A DNA stretch of 64,000 nt from Pseudofabraea citricarpa (Eukaryota > Ascomycota > Leotiomycetes > Helotiales > Dermateaceae): contig JAPWGK010000019.1 of NCBI GenBank assembly GCA_029641185.1, positions 248,001 through 312,000 of the forward strand, in the 5' to 3' direction. This document shows positions 51,301 to 62,386 of this stretch, piece by piece; position 1 is the stretch's first letter; each line of letters opens with the position of its first letter. Both the position numbers and the translations under genes were made by a program. Below the pieces are notes generated by a model. That model was not told the DNA's origin and did no database searches. It saw nothing but the letters and a program-made list of their open reading frames with translations.

Positions 51301-52071
51301 CCGGAACCACTCCACTGAAGTATGCTATAATTTCACCAGTGGGCATTTTGCAGAACTCGCTCGAATTTCCTACAAATGAACCACTGTTCCAAGTCAACTT
51401 GCCGCTAGCAATCGAGAAATCCGTCGAAATAGCTTCTTGCGTGCTCTCTCCAGATAATAAAATGGCGCTGGAGCCTTGAGGAACGGATATGACACGACCT
51501 AAATTATCAAAGAGCATTCCATCTGTGATTTGGAAGACCACCGCTGTATCGCAAGAGCTATCGGTAAAACCTTCGTTCGTGAGAAAGCCAATCGCGCTCA
51601 CTTGACGGCGAGCCACAGTGGTGTTTGGAAGAACTGCAAGAATAAAAGATTCGCCATTCCCTGGAGTTCCACCGGATGTGGGATTGTTTGTGGTTTCTCC
51701 AATTGAGGAATCTTGAAGGCTGCTTGTTTTCAGTTCAAATACCCAAGTCATCAACCAAATGCAAATTTCACTCACATTGTCGTTGTCGAGACAGTGGTAA
51801 TAGTCCCTACCACATCAGTGATGATTGTAGTAGGTGCATTCTCGACGTTTATTGTAATCCCTCCCTGGATGCTGAATGATGTGTTCCTTGATATGTACGT
51901 GCTGATATGAACGGGATTGTAGATGATGGTGGTTATCAGATTGAGAGTAACAATTGGCACGTTGCTCGGGCATACATCCCGCTGTATGATAATATCTGGA
52001 CCCACTGCCAGTGATGATACTCCATGTTGGAGTCCGGCCAGAAGGCCAATCAACATATTCGACGTATACAT
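33309..52071 (-). CDS. Giant secreted Ser/Thr-rich repeat protein, adhesin- or mucin-like
   Basis: Exons 52071-51776, 51722-47322 and 47115-33309 give 6167 residues, closing in frame across both introns. It begins with a signal peptide (LIGLLAGLQHGVSSLAV) and a short Cys-bearing region. A globular part follows (about residues 110-230, four cysteines), perhaps of the DUF7908 type. Repeat family 1 (about 410-936) carries LPDGNGGFFETTLNLPIGG-like units. Family 2 (about 936-1396) carries VVTETLPDGNGGLLTSTFTL units. Family 3 fills most of exon 3 with FTGPYTTITR and GTVIIQxP units of about 40 residues. Two 18-cysteine modules sit at about 5121-5359 and 5895-6146. Ser/Thr richness implies heavy O-glycosylation. 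No GPI-type tail is visible. A role in adhesion or wall structure is inferred from architecture. The 206-nt second intron is the weakest join; otherwise two adjacent genes would result. Confidence 0.82.
33375..34132 (-). other. 18-cysteine module, copy 2, at the end of the giant protein
   Basis: About 250 residues (roughly 5895-6146) with the same 18 cysteines as copy 1. Sub-unit landmarks are ATSLPQQCLQL, ISALPQNCINL and VQSLPQSCLGI. It nearly ends the protein, leaving about 20 residues. The copies differ at many positions but every cysteine is kept, pointing to selection on the disulfide fold. Confidence 0.8.
35735..36451 (-). other. 18-cysteine module, copy 1, in the giant protein
   Basis: About 240 residues (roughly 5121-5359 of the protein) with 18 cysteines. 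Three sub-units each hold five cysteines in the pattern C, LPxxC, LxxC before LGP, C, C, plus three extra cysteines. The sub-unit landmarks are ATQLPQQCTAL, ITALPSECIAL and VPSLPTACLDL. It is flanked by Ser/Thr repeats. I know no named family for it. Confidence 0.8.
36600..46930 (-). repeat. Coding tandem repeats of about 120 bp (TGPYTTITR family)
   Basis: Dozens of diverged units, each with a YTTIT(R/Q) block, a Ser/Gly-rich middle with T(L/F)xP and a closing GTV(I/V)(I/V)xxP block. Some local groups are nearly identical (for example about 34260-34880 beyond the first Cys module, 42700-42990 and 40780-41050), showing recent local duplication. Others carry different inserts, so the array evolves by block duplication. 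Confidence 0.9.
47830..50790 (-). repeat. Coding repeats: NGNGGFFETTLNLP and VTETLPDGNGG families
   Basis: Two consecutive repeat arrays in exon 2 of the giant gene. About 49210-50790 holds units of about 38 residues ending GGFFETTLNLPIG. About 47830-49200 holds units of about 28 residues with VVTETLPDGNGGLLTSTFTL and a SPTPQPSLI-like spacer. Several of the latter (about 48430-48720) are almost identical at DNA level. Confidence 0.9.
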
Positions 52072-54264
52072 GGCGAATAGGATGTAGCGAATACGGAGCC
52101 AATGGCGAGAAACGCTTCGTCTTTTATTATTCCATCCGCCGTCAATCTGCTTCTGAAAAGGCCTGCTTTATTATTCGCAATTGTCGAAGAGGGGGGCAAA
52201 GATAGTCTCAATAAGTGGTTGGAAGGACGAGATCAGTTATATAAGATAGGACCAACACCACACGGGAGATCTATGATGCTACTATGGTGGCGAAGACTCA
52301 TTATTCAGATCGGAAGACGACAGCAGGCCAGAAAGCTCTGGCCCGACCGACCCCGAAAGCGCATATTACCATCCGAGGGTGTTCATGTTGCCAAAGTGGA
52401 CCGAAAGCAGCATTTCTCTGACTGTTACCCGGACGAAAACAACAATCGGACTTAGTCCGAAGTCCCCGAAGCTGTTGGAGACTAAGGCCAGCCACTCACC
52501 TAATATAAGGTTTGAGTTGCGCTGATATGACAAAGTCTCGAAGGTCATCATCGGTTTGGCCGCAGCACTAGAACTGAGCTCAGAGACCCTCAGAGCTTGG
52601 TAGCCTGGGTCTTAATCGGTTCATCATCTGCAAACCAATTTTATCTGACAATAGTGCAGCTGTCTGCAGCTTTAGCCACAACATTTCACATCAGATAGAG
52701 ATAATCTTAGACATTGAGATGATTAGATGATGGTTTACAACTTTACACAATTTTTATAGAAGAAATAATTAACTATATACTTTTGCGTCAATTTTAGCGA
52801 GCGTTATGTTCTGGTGAAAATACCCTCATCAACTATATTCTCAATGGTTGTTATGATGCTTAACTAGACAACGGTAGATGCGCCTAGGATCAACAGAGTA
52901 CTAGGAGATTTTTGGCCAAAGCTAAGGTGTTCGGGAACTAGTAGCAAACGGTACAGCTGAAGTGACAGACTAATCTAAACCTGCTGCGGTTTAAGGTGAC
53001 TGCAAGCAGATCGAGCCACAGGCCGACCGCGAAGGCTGTCGAATCATGAGCGGCGGACTTCTGAGTCGTAGCCAGTCCCCCCCTCTATTTGCACCAAACT
53101 CATGGCGCCGGGACAAGAATGCCACCCATGCTGCTGAGTTTCCCCAGACATTCGGGCACTAGCGATCTTAGAGACACTAAGCGAGCTGTCAAGCCATTAC
53201 CCTGCGGCCCACGATGCTCTAAGCACAAACTAAGCGTCTCCGGAATGCGCCTCTCTTCCGCGGATCGAAACCTTGTCGATCACTTTAAGCCTCATGGAAT
53301 GGAAGCCCTCCCATTGAACAGCAAAACAATGGCGTTTCTGAACGCGGAGCTCGTTTACTTTAAACTTTGCTCGTGCTGCCTTGATCCGAACAGGATACGA
53401 CAACAATAATCGCTCGTGGAAGCGGGACTTGGATGATTCGGTCCTTGCCTAGATTTTCATCGACCCTGTTCTGTTATCGCGTCAAACTGGATTTTGCCCT
53501 TGGAATCTACCAGACAGCAGCGATGTGACATTTAAAGTTTTTTGCGTTTTCTTTTTTAGGGCGTGGCTGAGACTTCTCAGATGATATGGTTACCTACATA
53601 AGAGTATGCTTTGAGTCTATGATGATATGCCGGAGTTGTTGGCAGGTGAGGTTTAGAGATATGCCCTTGCACCAGAGCAACGGTATTACACTAACAATGG
53701 TTTACAAGTTACGCCGTTGAACCCTTGAAAGAAGTACATCAAGTATATATAACGCGAGTCATTCTCTTCATCGATAAAACAATGCATACCTAGATAAACT
53801 ATCTACAACTGTCAACAGAGAAAAGTGTAGAATTCTGTGCAAACTCATCAGAGACGACTAAACAACGATGTTTTTGTGACATCTGAACCTCAACAACAGA
53901 TAACTTGATCCACACTTAAGGTTATTGAAATTTGGTTTCTATTATTATACCTGAATACTCGACCGTGTGGCTTGTTTTGCCTGCGGGGTTGCAAAGGTTG
54001 GACAAGTCTTGACGTGCACACTATGGCACCTATGGCTAGATCAATCACCTCATAACAGGCTCGCTTGACTTCAAATCCGGATTGGTGAGTCTGCCTACCC
54101 GCATACAGTGATTTCAGCCCCCAAACCGAAAGCCGCTGTTTATTCTAGGTTGTTTTCAACCGTCAAAGCCTTGTTGCGGAACCGAACATCATATCCATAT
54201 GCCCATGCCTTTTTCGCCAGACCGGCGTGACCGACAGTACAATGTGAGCTATGTCCCACAGAGT
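52072..54264. other. Intergenic region
   Basis: Upstream region of the giant gene and 3' flank of the next minus-strand gene. A 106-codon frame at 53089-53409 shows no known domain or gene-like context. Nothing else is recognised. Confidence 0.55.
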
Positions 54265-56118
54265 TCAATGGTATTTCAACTTTGACTCGTGCTCTTCCCA
54301 GAAGTTCCTACAATCCCGATGACCCCAGTAGCCAATCCACCATTCGCCGAAACTGTCTTCAATCAACTCGTCGATATCGACGTTGGCAACTCTCTCCTCT
54401 CTTTTCAGCCCACAAAGAAGGCAAGCTTTCACATCCGTCATTGCTCCCTTTAGGGTGTTGACGTGCATTACCTCCCCAATATCAGGTATGGCAATGTGAC
54501 TTAGAATGTCATGATTGCTTGAGTTCGCTGCTGCTACTGCTGATTTCAGTCGGCCGAGCTGTTCTTTCCATATGCGCACTACCTCGGAAGCCTCTCTATT
54601 TTCTCTTGTGGTTTCAGCTTTATCCACGCCGGTCAATTTCATACCACTCTTGCCTTTAGCTGCTGCAGGGCCTATCTTCATTGCCTGTGAAAGATGGCTA
54701 TCTCGCTTCCAGCGAAGTTTTCTACCTGCAATTATACGAGCAGAAACTGTTGCGATAAGAATATAGGCTCGTAAGAACTTGACAGTACCCGAATCAGACA
54801 TGATTCGGTTTCTTAACGAAAATTGCTGATCGGCAACTGGTTGAAAGAGCTTTGACTGAGGAAGATTAAAAAGTGGAGGAAATAGCGTGAGTATAACGGA
54901 AGGTGGTGGTATATTTGTCGGTGGAGGGGCGTCTTTCTTGATCGCTTTTGTAGGAACAGAAATCGTCTTCGGGGTCGGCACTGCAGCGGGGGTTGAGGTT
55001 GGGGCTGGAGCTGAGACTTTTGGAGCTATTGGAGGTTTGGAATATGACTTTGTAGTAGGATTGGAGACTTTCTGAGATGATGTAACTTTGGTTGCTGTGG
55101 ACGTAGTTGATGCCTTGTCAGCCCAATCCCATCCCCATGAATCAGCTTCTTGTGCTGGCGTGGCGCCAGGAGTTTCAGCTGGGAGATCTGCAAAATCGCC
55201 CCAGTCATCATCAGGTTCATTGGCGGGAATTGGAGAGTCTTTGAATGATGCTGGGCGAGGCACACTTGGCTCGTAAGTTGGCCATGCAGTTACCGGATCT
55301 GGTGATGCAGCATGATGGGTTTTCTTAGAATCCGAAGTGGTATTTGTCGCCAATGCTAGTTCGGCGAAGGGATTTCTCTCCTTGAAAGATGGTGATATCG
55401 GAGCTTGAGGGTATGGCAATGGATTCAGAATATTGCTAGGAGGGAAAGTGACATTCGGAGGCCTGGTTTGTGTCTTCGCAGGCTTGGACTCGAGACTTGT
55501 AGCTCCAAATAACAAATCAATCTGCTGTGGTGTTGATGCAGCTGGCGCCGTGACAGTTTCAAAGTCGCCAAAATCATCGTCATCCCCTTCTTCATCTGCA
55601 TCGAAAAGAACGTCCCCTGTAGAGTCCTTGGATGGCGCAGGCTGCTTAAAAAGCTGAGGGCGTTCAATTTTTGTGATAGGTTGTGAAGATACCGGCTGAG
55701 GCGTGCTGGCAAAATTGCTCGAGAAGAGATCTAAGGTTGGCTTCCGCTCCACACTGGGTCTGGGTTGGCTAAATTCTGTCCGCTGAGCCGATGGGGTTTG
55801 CTGTGGAGAAATGAACGATTGCTGCGAGATGTTTGAAGGTCCAACAGTTGTCCCAAACGCGTCCCATATGTTGCTTTGAGCTGGTGCCGTTGACTGAGTT
55901 GGTAGAGGCTGTGCAAAGCTTGTCATATCGCCCCATAAGCTATCATTTGTTGACTTGTTCTGCCATTGAGACTGAGGTTGTCGACTGGCCTGCGGAGGCT
56001 GCGCGGCTGGACTTGGATTGCTGAGGAAGGAGAGGTCGTTGGCGGCAGATGAATTCGATTTGTTCTTTTGCGGAGCTTGGTAGAAGCTGTCGAATTCGGC
56101 GAGAAGATCTGAAGACAT
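54265..56118 (-). CDS. Disordered protein with FGDF/WGDF motifs and a C-terminal CxxC domain
   Basis: A single exon of 617 residues with a good start context (TTCAAAATGT). The N-terminus reads MSSDLLAEFDSFYQ and is followed by about 400 low-complexity residues rich in Gln, Pro, Ser and Thr. Two acidic motifs, DDDFGDFET near residue 180 and DDDWGDFADLP near 300, match the aromatic-Gly-Asp-aromatic type that binds the gamma-ear of AP-1 and GGA clathrin adaptors, as in mammalian aftiphilin. The conserved C-terminal domain (about 430-617) starts with KFLRAYILIATVSARIIAGR and has a possible zinc site: CLLCGLKREERV plus WWIGYWGHRDCRNFW. I expect a role in vesicle traffic, but this is inferred from the motifs. 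I see no kinase or other catalytic motif. Confidence 0.7.
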   Translation of the reverse strand: MSSDLLAEFDSFYQAPQKNKSNSSAANDLSFLSNPSPAAQPPQASRQPQSQWQNKSTNDSLWGDMTSFAQPLPTQSTAPAQSNIWDAFGTTVGPSNISQQSFISPQQTPSAQRTEFSQPRPSVERKPTLDLFSSNFASTPQPVSSQPITKIERPQLFKQPAPSKDSTGDVLFDADEEGDDDDFGDFETVTAPAASTPQQIDLLFGATSLESKPAKTQTRPPNVTFPPSNILNPLPYPQAPISPSFKERNPFAELALATNTTSDSKKTHHAASPDPVTAWPTYEPSVPRPASFKDSPIPANEPDDDWGDFADLPAETPGATPAQEADSWGWDWADKASTTSTATKVTSSQKVSNPTTKSYSKPPIAPKVSAPAPTSTPAAVPTPKTISVPTKAIKKDAPPPTNIPPPSVILTLFPPLFNLPQSKLFQPVADQQFSLRNRIMSDSGTVKFLRAYILIATVSARIIAGRKLRWKRDSHLSQAMKIGPAAAKGKSGMKLTGVDKAETTRENREASEVVRIWKEQLGRLKSAVAAANSSNHDILSHIAIPDIGEVMHVNTLKGAMTDVKACLLCGLKREERVANVDIDELIEDSFGEWWIGYWGHRDCRNFWEEHESKLKYH

Positions 56119-56524
56119 TTTGAGGCTTGTTTGCAGACTGGGTTGGGGATGTCCTAGAGCTTTAAGTGTGGTTCAAGCATTTGGTATAGCATACTTCTAG
56201 GATTCCTTACTGGATATTCCTGATCGAATTCTCCCTAACAGAGTGAATGGGCTGGCTCTCGTTGCGCCCTTTCCGTGTGCTGGATGCAAGGTATGAGGAG
56301 CTGCCGATAGCTCTCGTTATGGTTTGTCGTCTGAATTATATTGGCACGCGCTTGACATCGGCGATAATCGGCGATTAGATTGTCCTGACGACTGACTGTT
56401 GGCGCTACCAACTTCAACTTATCACGAGCCGAGCCAGGGACGATAACACAGAATCCAAACGTATCACCGTGTTCTAGGCCTGCACAAAACCTTGAAGCTG
56501 CCTCCTTTCAAGCCATCGGTAGTA
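56119..56524. other. Divergent promoter region
   Basis: Head-to-head region of about 400 bp between the FGDF-motif gene (minus) and the TBC gene (plus). No other feature is seen. A shared bidirectional promoter is possible. Confidence 0.5.
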
Positions 56525-59062
56525 ATGCGATCGCTGGAAATATCGAGGTAATTTGGCAACCCGCTCTCGAACTACATTGTATTAACTCAATAGAACGCGA
56601 TGGCAGGCCACAAAAAAGCACGCTACAGATGAGAATGCTCTCAAGAGGTCGGTCAGGATCCAAAGTGATGAGAACCCATGCATATCGGGGCTCAGGTCTG
56701 TGTGTTGGAAGGCAGGTTATCTTGGTCGTCTACTGCATTCCTCCACAATTGACGCCCCTTAGATATTTCTGCTCTTCCAAAGCACCGAGATTACCACATG
56801 GTCTCGGCCACTGTTGGATTCCAGAAGTGCATACACTTCCCTCCGAGGGCATTTACTGAGGTTTATTGAACATCCTGACGAGATCGGGTCTGCTCTGGAC
56901 CCTTTGGACGACGACCAAAATGCAAGTCAAACTTTCTTTTACTTCCATCCCTCACATGACTTAACGAGAGGTCTCACTAAGACTTGACAGTCACCATGGA
57001 ATACTCTTCGCCAGGATGAGGAAATGAGGGCGGAAATATTTCAAGATGTGGAAAGATGTATGCCCGAGGAGCCATATTTCCGCCAGCCAGAGACCCAGCG
57101 GATGATGCTTGACATACTATTTATATTTTGCAAAATAAATCAGGATGTGGGTTATCGACAAGGCATGCATGAACTACTTGCTCCTATACTGTGGGTTGTA
57201 GAGCAAGATGCTATTGCACCCGGAAGCATTACAGATAAGTCTGGCAAGGCTCTTGCAGACGAAGACGACTTAATTATGAAAGCATCCCTTGATGCTAGAT
57301 ACGTCGAGCACGATGCATTTACACTTTTATCTTTGATCATGAGATCAGCAAAATCTTTCTATGAATTAGGAGAGCCCGAGAAGAAATCCGGGAATCCCTC
57401 AATTAATGGTGGAGCAGTGCAAAATGGAGCATCGCCCATAGTAGAGCGAAGTAAGCGTATCCACGAAGATTACCTGGCACGCTTAGACCCAGAGCTTGCG
57501 AGACATCTCACAGATATTGAAGTGTTACCACAAATCTTCTTGATGTAGGTCTTTATACGTTAACGAGGATTGCAATATACTGTATAGCTAATAACCCCAT
57601 AGACGATGGATCCGATTGTTATTTGGGCGCGAGTTTCCCTTTGATGATTTATTAGCATTGTGGGATACACTCCTATCTGAAGACCCTGCACTTGAGTTAG
57701 TAGATATGGTTTGTGTCGCCATGCTCTTGAGAATACGATGGCAACGTAGGTTTGTACCCGTGTTGCTCAAGATCTATACTGACCTTCTTAGTGATGGAGT
57801 CAAACTATTCGTTTGCGCTTATGTTGTTGCTCAAGTACCCATCTCCAGTTTCTCCAAATGGGCCTCATACATTTGTAGAAGATGCTATATTTCTCCGGGA
57901 CAATTTTAATGCGGCCGGCGGCGCAAAGCTAATAAACAAATATAGTGGTAAATCTCCAGCAGTATCAACATCATCCCGGCCTAGTACGCCTCTTGAACAA
58001 AGATTGAGCCCGGCCAAGAGATTCTCAAGGACCAGATCACCACTCCAGTCACCTGCTCGATTTCTTCAACAACAAGGTGGGGTTGAAGCCTTATTTCAAG
58101 GCGCAGCAAAAGGCGTTTTTGAGCGAGGAGAGAAGCTTGGTATCAACCAGGCAGTTCGAAACGCAGTTGATGAGGTAAGAAAAAATATGCAGGATTTACA
58201 GACCTCAAGAGCGAATTCTTTAAGCAGAAAGTCCTCAGATGTGACGCGATGGTCTCTTGATGAAGGGAGGACCGTCTCAACTTCCATGGAATCAATACTA
58301 GCTGTGAATCGAAGAAACAAGCAACTTGCCGGCATGCTGGATGATGCAATGGCTGGTTTACGAAAAGCATCTGTTTCTTCGTCAGAGGATAAGGAGGTAT
58401 ATATCCAAGCTATGGATCTCGCGGTCGCTAAAGTAGACTTTGTGAAAGTTTATCTAGAGGATGCAACAATTCCTCTCCCAGACGAGCCTTTAGACGCGTA
58501 TACATCAAGTTCAAAACTTCAGACAGTATTAACGCAGGCAGTAGACCCATTACAGATATCTTCAGACTCTACTTTGGTTGCAGAATCGACATTCAAAGCG
58601 TCCGTGCAATCGGCGGAGACCATTGAGAACAACAAGCTGCCCTCGGTTATCACCCCGAAGATTGATAAGAGTCCTCCTACTTCTGTGCTAGAAGATGTAG
58701 TTTCATCCGCCCCATCCAAAGCGCATGTGGAGACCGAAGAACATCGCCCAAAGGCCCCTGTGCCTACACGTTCCAGTATTGCTCAATCTTCATTTTCCTG
58801 GATGTTAGAGCCCGATACTTCTTCCGGGTCTGGGTCCTCGCCGCCTAAATCTCCATCGCCATTCTTAAAGTCTACAAGGAAACCAACGTCTGGCGCCAGC
58901 CGAGAAAAGGCAGCGTTCCTTTTCGGCGACGATGGGGGAGATTCCAGCACAAAAAACCCAAGGCTACCTTCCTTGCTTGAACCAGACGAAGGGTTCAACT
59001 TGGGCACTATGAAGGGCGGAAAGAACAAGTATCTGCGAGACGAGGAAGACAGCCTCGAGTAG
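56525..59062 (+). CDS. TBC-domain Rab GTPase-activating protein, TBC1D5/Gyp6 type
   Basis: Stimulates GTP hydrolysis by Rab-type GTPases; the TBC1D5/Gyp6 group acts on late-endosome or Golgi Rabs (Rab7/Ypt6 type). Exons 56525-56547, 56594-56711, 56763-56921, 56991-57544, 57603-57745 and 57792-59062 give 755 residues. The TBC fold starts with GLRSVCWKIFLLF near residue 38. The dual fingers are present: Arg122 in DVERCMPE and Gln157 in GYRQGMHELLAP. The later TBC helices (LFGREFPFDDLLALWDTLLS) follow. The C-terminal half is Ser-rich with a coiled-coil-like segment (AVRNAVDEVRKNMQDLQTSR). Introns 56712-56762 and 56922-56990 have GC donors; both are needed to keep conserved TBC residues in frame. 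The neighbouring minus-strand gene also looks traffic-related. Confidence 0.9.
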
Positions 59063-60140
59063 AGCTGGGCAGCAGAGTCCAAGACTCTTTTTATCTCGCA
59101 ATGTGTCTTGATGACTGAAATCTGCGAGAGGCGAAACAACCCATTTCGGCTTTGCAAACACGACAGCCGATTCGCAGCTGCAGCCGAGATGGAGACAAAT
59201 CATTGAGGGCCCTTTGGACAGATTGTGCAGTTGCAGCAGCTCATGCAGTAGCGGCATTCATATCACATTGCCGGGACTCCATCTCCAGACCCTTCTTCGT
59301 CTGCACTGCGCACTCTTCTCGAAGGGAAGAAGTCGAACACCAAGCTTGAGGATATAGCAGGATGGAGCTCCAGAGCCACGGCAGACTTCAGATCGACTCA
59401 TCTCGACTCATCTTTGTTTCTTCCTGCCCGAAACCGAGTGGTCGTGCTGATCCAAGTGCAAGAAAGCAGGTTGTAGCAATTTAGTTTCTGATAGTAATGG
59501 ATGAATTAAAGTACCCGTGTTGAGTTGTAAACTGCCTCTTGATGGGTGTTTGAAGTGATCCAGAATAGATATGCAAGCAGACTTCCTTGGACATCAAATC
59601 AGCAGGAGAATTACGTCGGGGGGAGATCTAGACTAGCTCCAGAGCTCCAGAGGCTAAGATAGGGCGGCTAAGCGAAGAACAACCCCGCGATGTGAAAAGA
59701 AAGCTCTGCCCGATACCTCTGAAGTTTCTAAACCACAAACCTCACCTCCCCATCCTGACAGTTATCTCGTCGTCCTCCTCACCTTTGTACTCCTCCTCCT
59801 CCCCCCATCCCCTTCTCCCCCCTCACCTCCTCGACCTCACTCCTCCCGTTCCCTCCTCTCTATTTCCCTCCTTCCGATTCTCATTCCTCGCGCGCCCCAC
59901 ATCCCACTATCTCCACAACAAAATATTGAAGGTATGTTTACGCGCAGCTGCCAGCGCAAAGCTCGACGCACCTTTCTCTGCCATCTCCCCACCCGCCTGC
60001 TCTTCCGCAAGATCCACATCCTGATTGGCTAGGCTGACAAGAATATACAATTCAGATCATCGTGCGATCATCGCATTGACTCCTTCCTCCGCAAAAAACT
60101 CACCCTCGCAATTCTCCCAACTCAACGTCCGACACTCAAC
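59063..60140. other. Intergenic region with likely 5' UTR intron
   Basis: Pyrimidine-rich DNA (59680-59900) typical of a strong fungal promoter precedes the KH gene. A donor GTATGT at 59932, a GGCTGAC branch site near 60032 and an AG at 60054 or 60041 suggest an intron in the 5' UTR. No separate gene is seen. Confidence 0.5.
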
Positions 60141-61365
60141 ATGTCTGCACCACAAGACAACCGCGATGGCGCTGAGCAGATTGATGAGCTCTCTGAGCAA
60201 GTCTCAAACCTTAGTGTCGGTGGCGAGGAGCGCCTCGGACCCGACGGCGAACCCCTACCCAAGACTGAGGAGGAATACGCAGAGTCCCAGCTCACTCTCA
60301 GAGCAATTGTATCATCAAAGGAAGCTGGTGTCATCATTGGCAAAGGCGGCAAGAACGTAGCAGATCTTCGCGACGAGACTGGTGTTAAAGCTGGTGTTAG
60401 CAAGGTTGTTCAGGGTGTCCATGACCGAGTTTTGACCATTGCTGGCGGATGTGATGCTATTTCTAAGGCATACGCAATTGTTGCGAAGGCTTTACTTGAA
60501 GGTGCGCCGCAAATGGGCATGGGTGGAGTTGTGTCCAACACAGGTACTCATCGTAAGTCAAGCTGCGCGATTTTGTCGCGTAATGTTTTGCTGACAAACT
60601 TGGCACAGCAATCAAGCTTCTGATCTCGCACAATCAGATGGGCACGATCATTGGCCGTCAAGGACTTAAGATTAAGCATATTCAAGATGTGTCGGGCGTC
60701 CGTATGGTTGCTCAGAAGGAGATGCTACCCCAGTCAACTGAACGCATTGTTGAGGTTCAAGGTACCCCAGAAGGAATCCAAAAGGCCATCTGGGAGATTT
60801 GCAAATGCTTGGTAGATGATTGGCAACGAGGAACTGGAACTGTTCTTTATAACCCAGTCGTTCGCACTCAAACCACCGGCCCAGTGGGACTTGGTCAGAT
60901 AGGAGGTAACAATGGACGCAGCGACTACAACAGCCCACGGGTCATGCGCACAGGAAACGGCGCAGACTTCAGCGAGGGTGCCCCACGTGCTTATAATAAT
61001 CGTCGCTCCGATTCCGACGCTGGTAATCGTGGTCCTCCAACCCACGATGAGAATGGAGAGGAACTTCAGACTCAAAACATCAGCATTCCTTCGGACATGG
61101 TTGGATGCATCATTGGCCGCGCTGGTAGCAAGATCAGTGAGATCCGTAAGACCTCAGGAGCACGTATTTCAATTGCCAAGGCGTGAGTTTTATTCCCCTT
61201 CTTAATAGGCGCTTGCTAATGAATCTCAGACCTCATGATGAGACTGGTGAGCGCATGTTCACCATCATGGGTAGTGCGAAGGCAAATGAGACGGCTCTTT
61301 ACCTTCTTTATGAGAACCTGGAGGCTGAGAAGATGCGTCGTAGCCAAGGCGCCGCTCAGGATTAA
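60141..61365 (+). CDS. Three-KH-domain RNA-binding protein (poly(C)-binding/Rnc1 type)
   Basis: Binds single-stranded RNA and in this family (PCBP, fission yeast Rnc1, budding yeast Pbp2/Hek2) controls mRNA stability, translation or localisation. Exons 60141-60552, 60609-61182 and 61230-61365 give 373 residues. All three KH domains keep an intact GxxG loop: IGKGGKNV (about residue 72), IGRQGLKI (about 155) and IGRAGSKI (about 325). A Gly/Asn/Arg-rich linker separates the second and third domains (GNNGRSDYN, YNNRRSDSDAGN). The first 45 residues are acidic. The introns are GT-AG and lie at domain borders or within KH3. The protein is compact and ends soon after KH3, as in the family. Confidence 0.93.
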
Positions 61366-62386
61366 CTTTCCGTGGAAACATTTAATTTTCCTTTATTGCA
61401 GGCAAGCCGGGGTTCTATTCAGATCTGACTTGCCGCAAGGCTGATATTGTTGATGCGAGAGGGACTCGACAGTTTCCTTATTAATGACGCTATTTCTCTT
61501 CTAAAAGCACTTGATGGCACCTTTCTTCGAATTCTTATTTCTTTACGGCACGGACTTTACGAAATTACGGTCATTGACTCACTGGCACTTGCTTTGGTGC
61601 TCCTATCAATCTGTCATCACCCATCGATGCAGACGATTCGCCTTGACATTAACAACTCGAGACACCGACATACTGTCTCGACTCTCTGACAACGAAGTCC
61701 CTCCTCGACCTGTACGGAGAATCGTCATAATCTCCGGTTACGACCAGATAATCCTCATAAAGTCACGATATCATGACCTGCTACTTGCACCAATCAACCG
61801 CTCTCCTGGTCTCAAAACTCGCTCCCTCAACAAACCCAACTCCAATTATCCATTCGACTTGTCGCCAACCCTTCTTAAGCTGGTCCTTCAACACCTCGGA
61901 AATATTTGAGATGTATAGATAGATCTTTTAGCTGAGAATGGGACAATATGAGCACTTAACTCTCTATCTGCATGTAACCTTGTGATCCGTGTAGAACCAG
62001 AAATGGTATGACTTGGACCTCTGAATGACTCTCATCCTCGGATAGGTGTCTGGGTATTGGCTTTATTAGTAACTGTCTAGTACCTATAGGTATCGAAGAT
62101 CCAATATGAGCTCATGAAGCCTGGGTTCGGAACAAGTCCCGAAGCACAGACGGCCCCTGAATTGTTCGCTAATGCACACCACCCACGTGGTAGACCGCCT
62201 ACTACTTTAGGTAAGGCGCACCGACAGAATCGCGAAGCTGCCAGATATCCATCTGCTGTAATTGAATATTTATCCAGTTTCTCCTCCCCATTAGCCTTCA
62301 TTTCACCTCTCTAGCAGACTCCTTTTCTTACGTTCAGTCTTTGCTTGTCGTTATAACAGTCTCTCTTTTCGCAACTAATTTCCATT
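61366..62386. other. Intergenic region
   Basis: A 3' UTR region of the KH gene and the promoter of the transporter gene. Frames at 61447-61909 are not protein-like and lie in what is probably the KH transcript's 3' UTR. Confidence 0.55.

Noticed and set aside
53089..53409. 106-codon plus-strand frame
   Set aside because: No domain and no splice or promoter context; probably chance.
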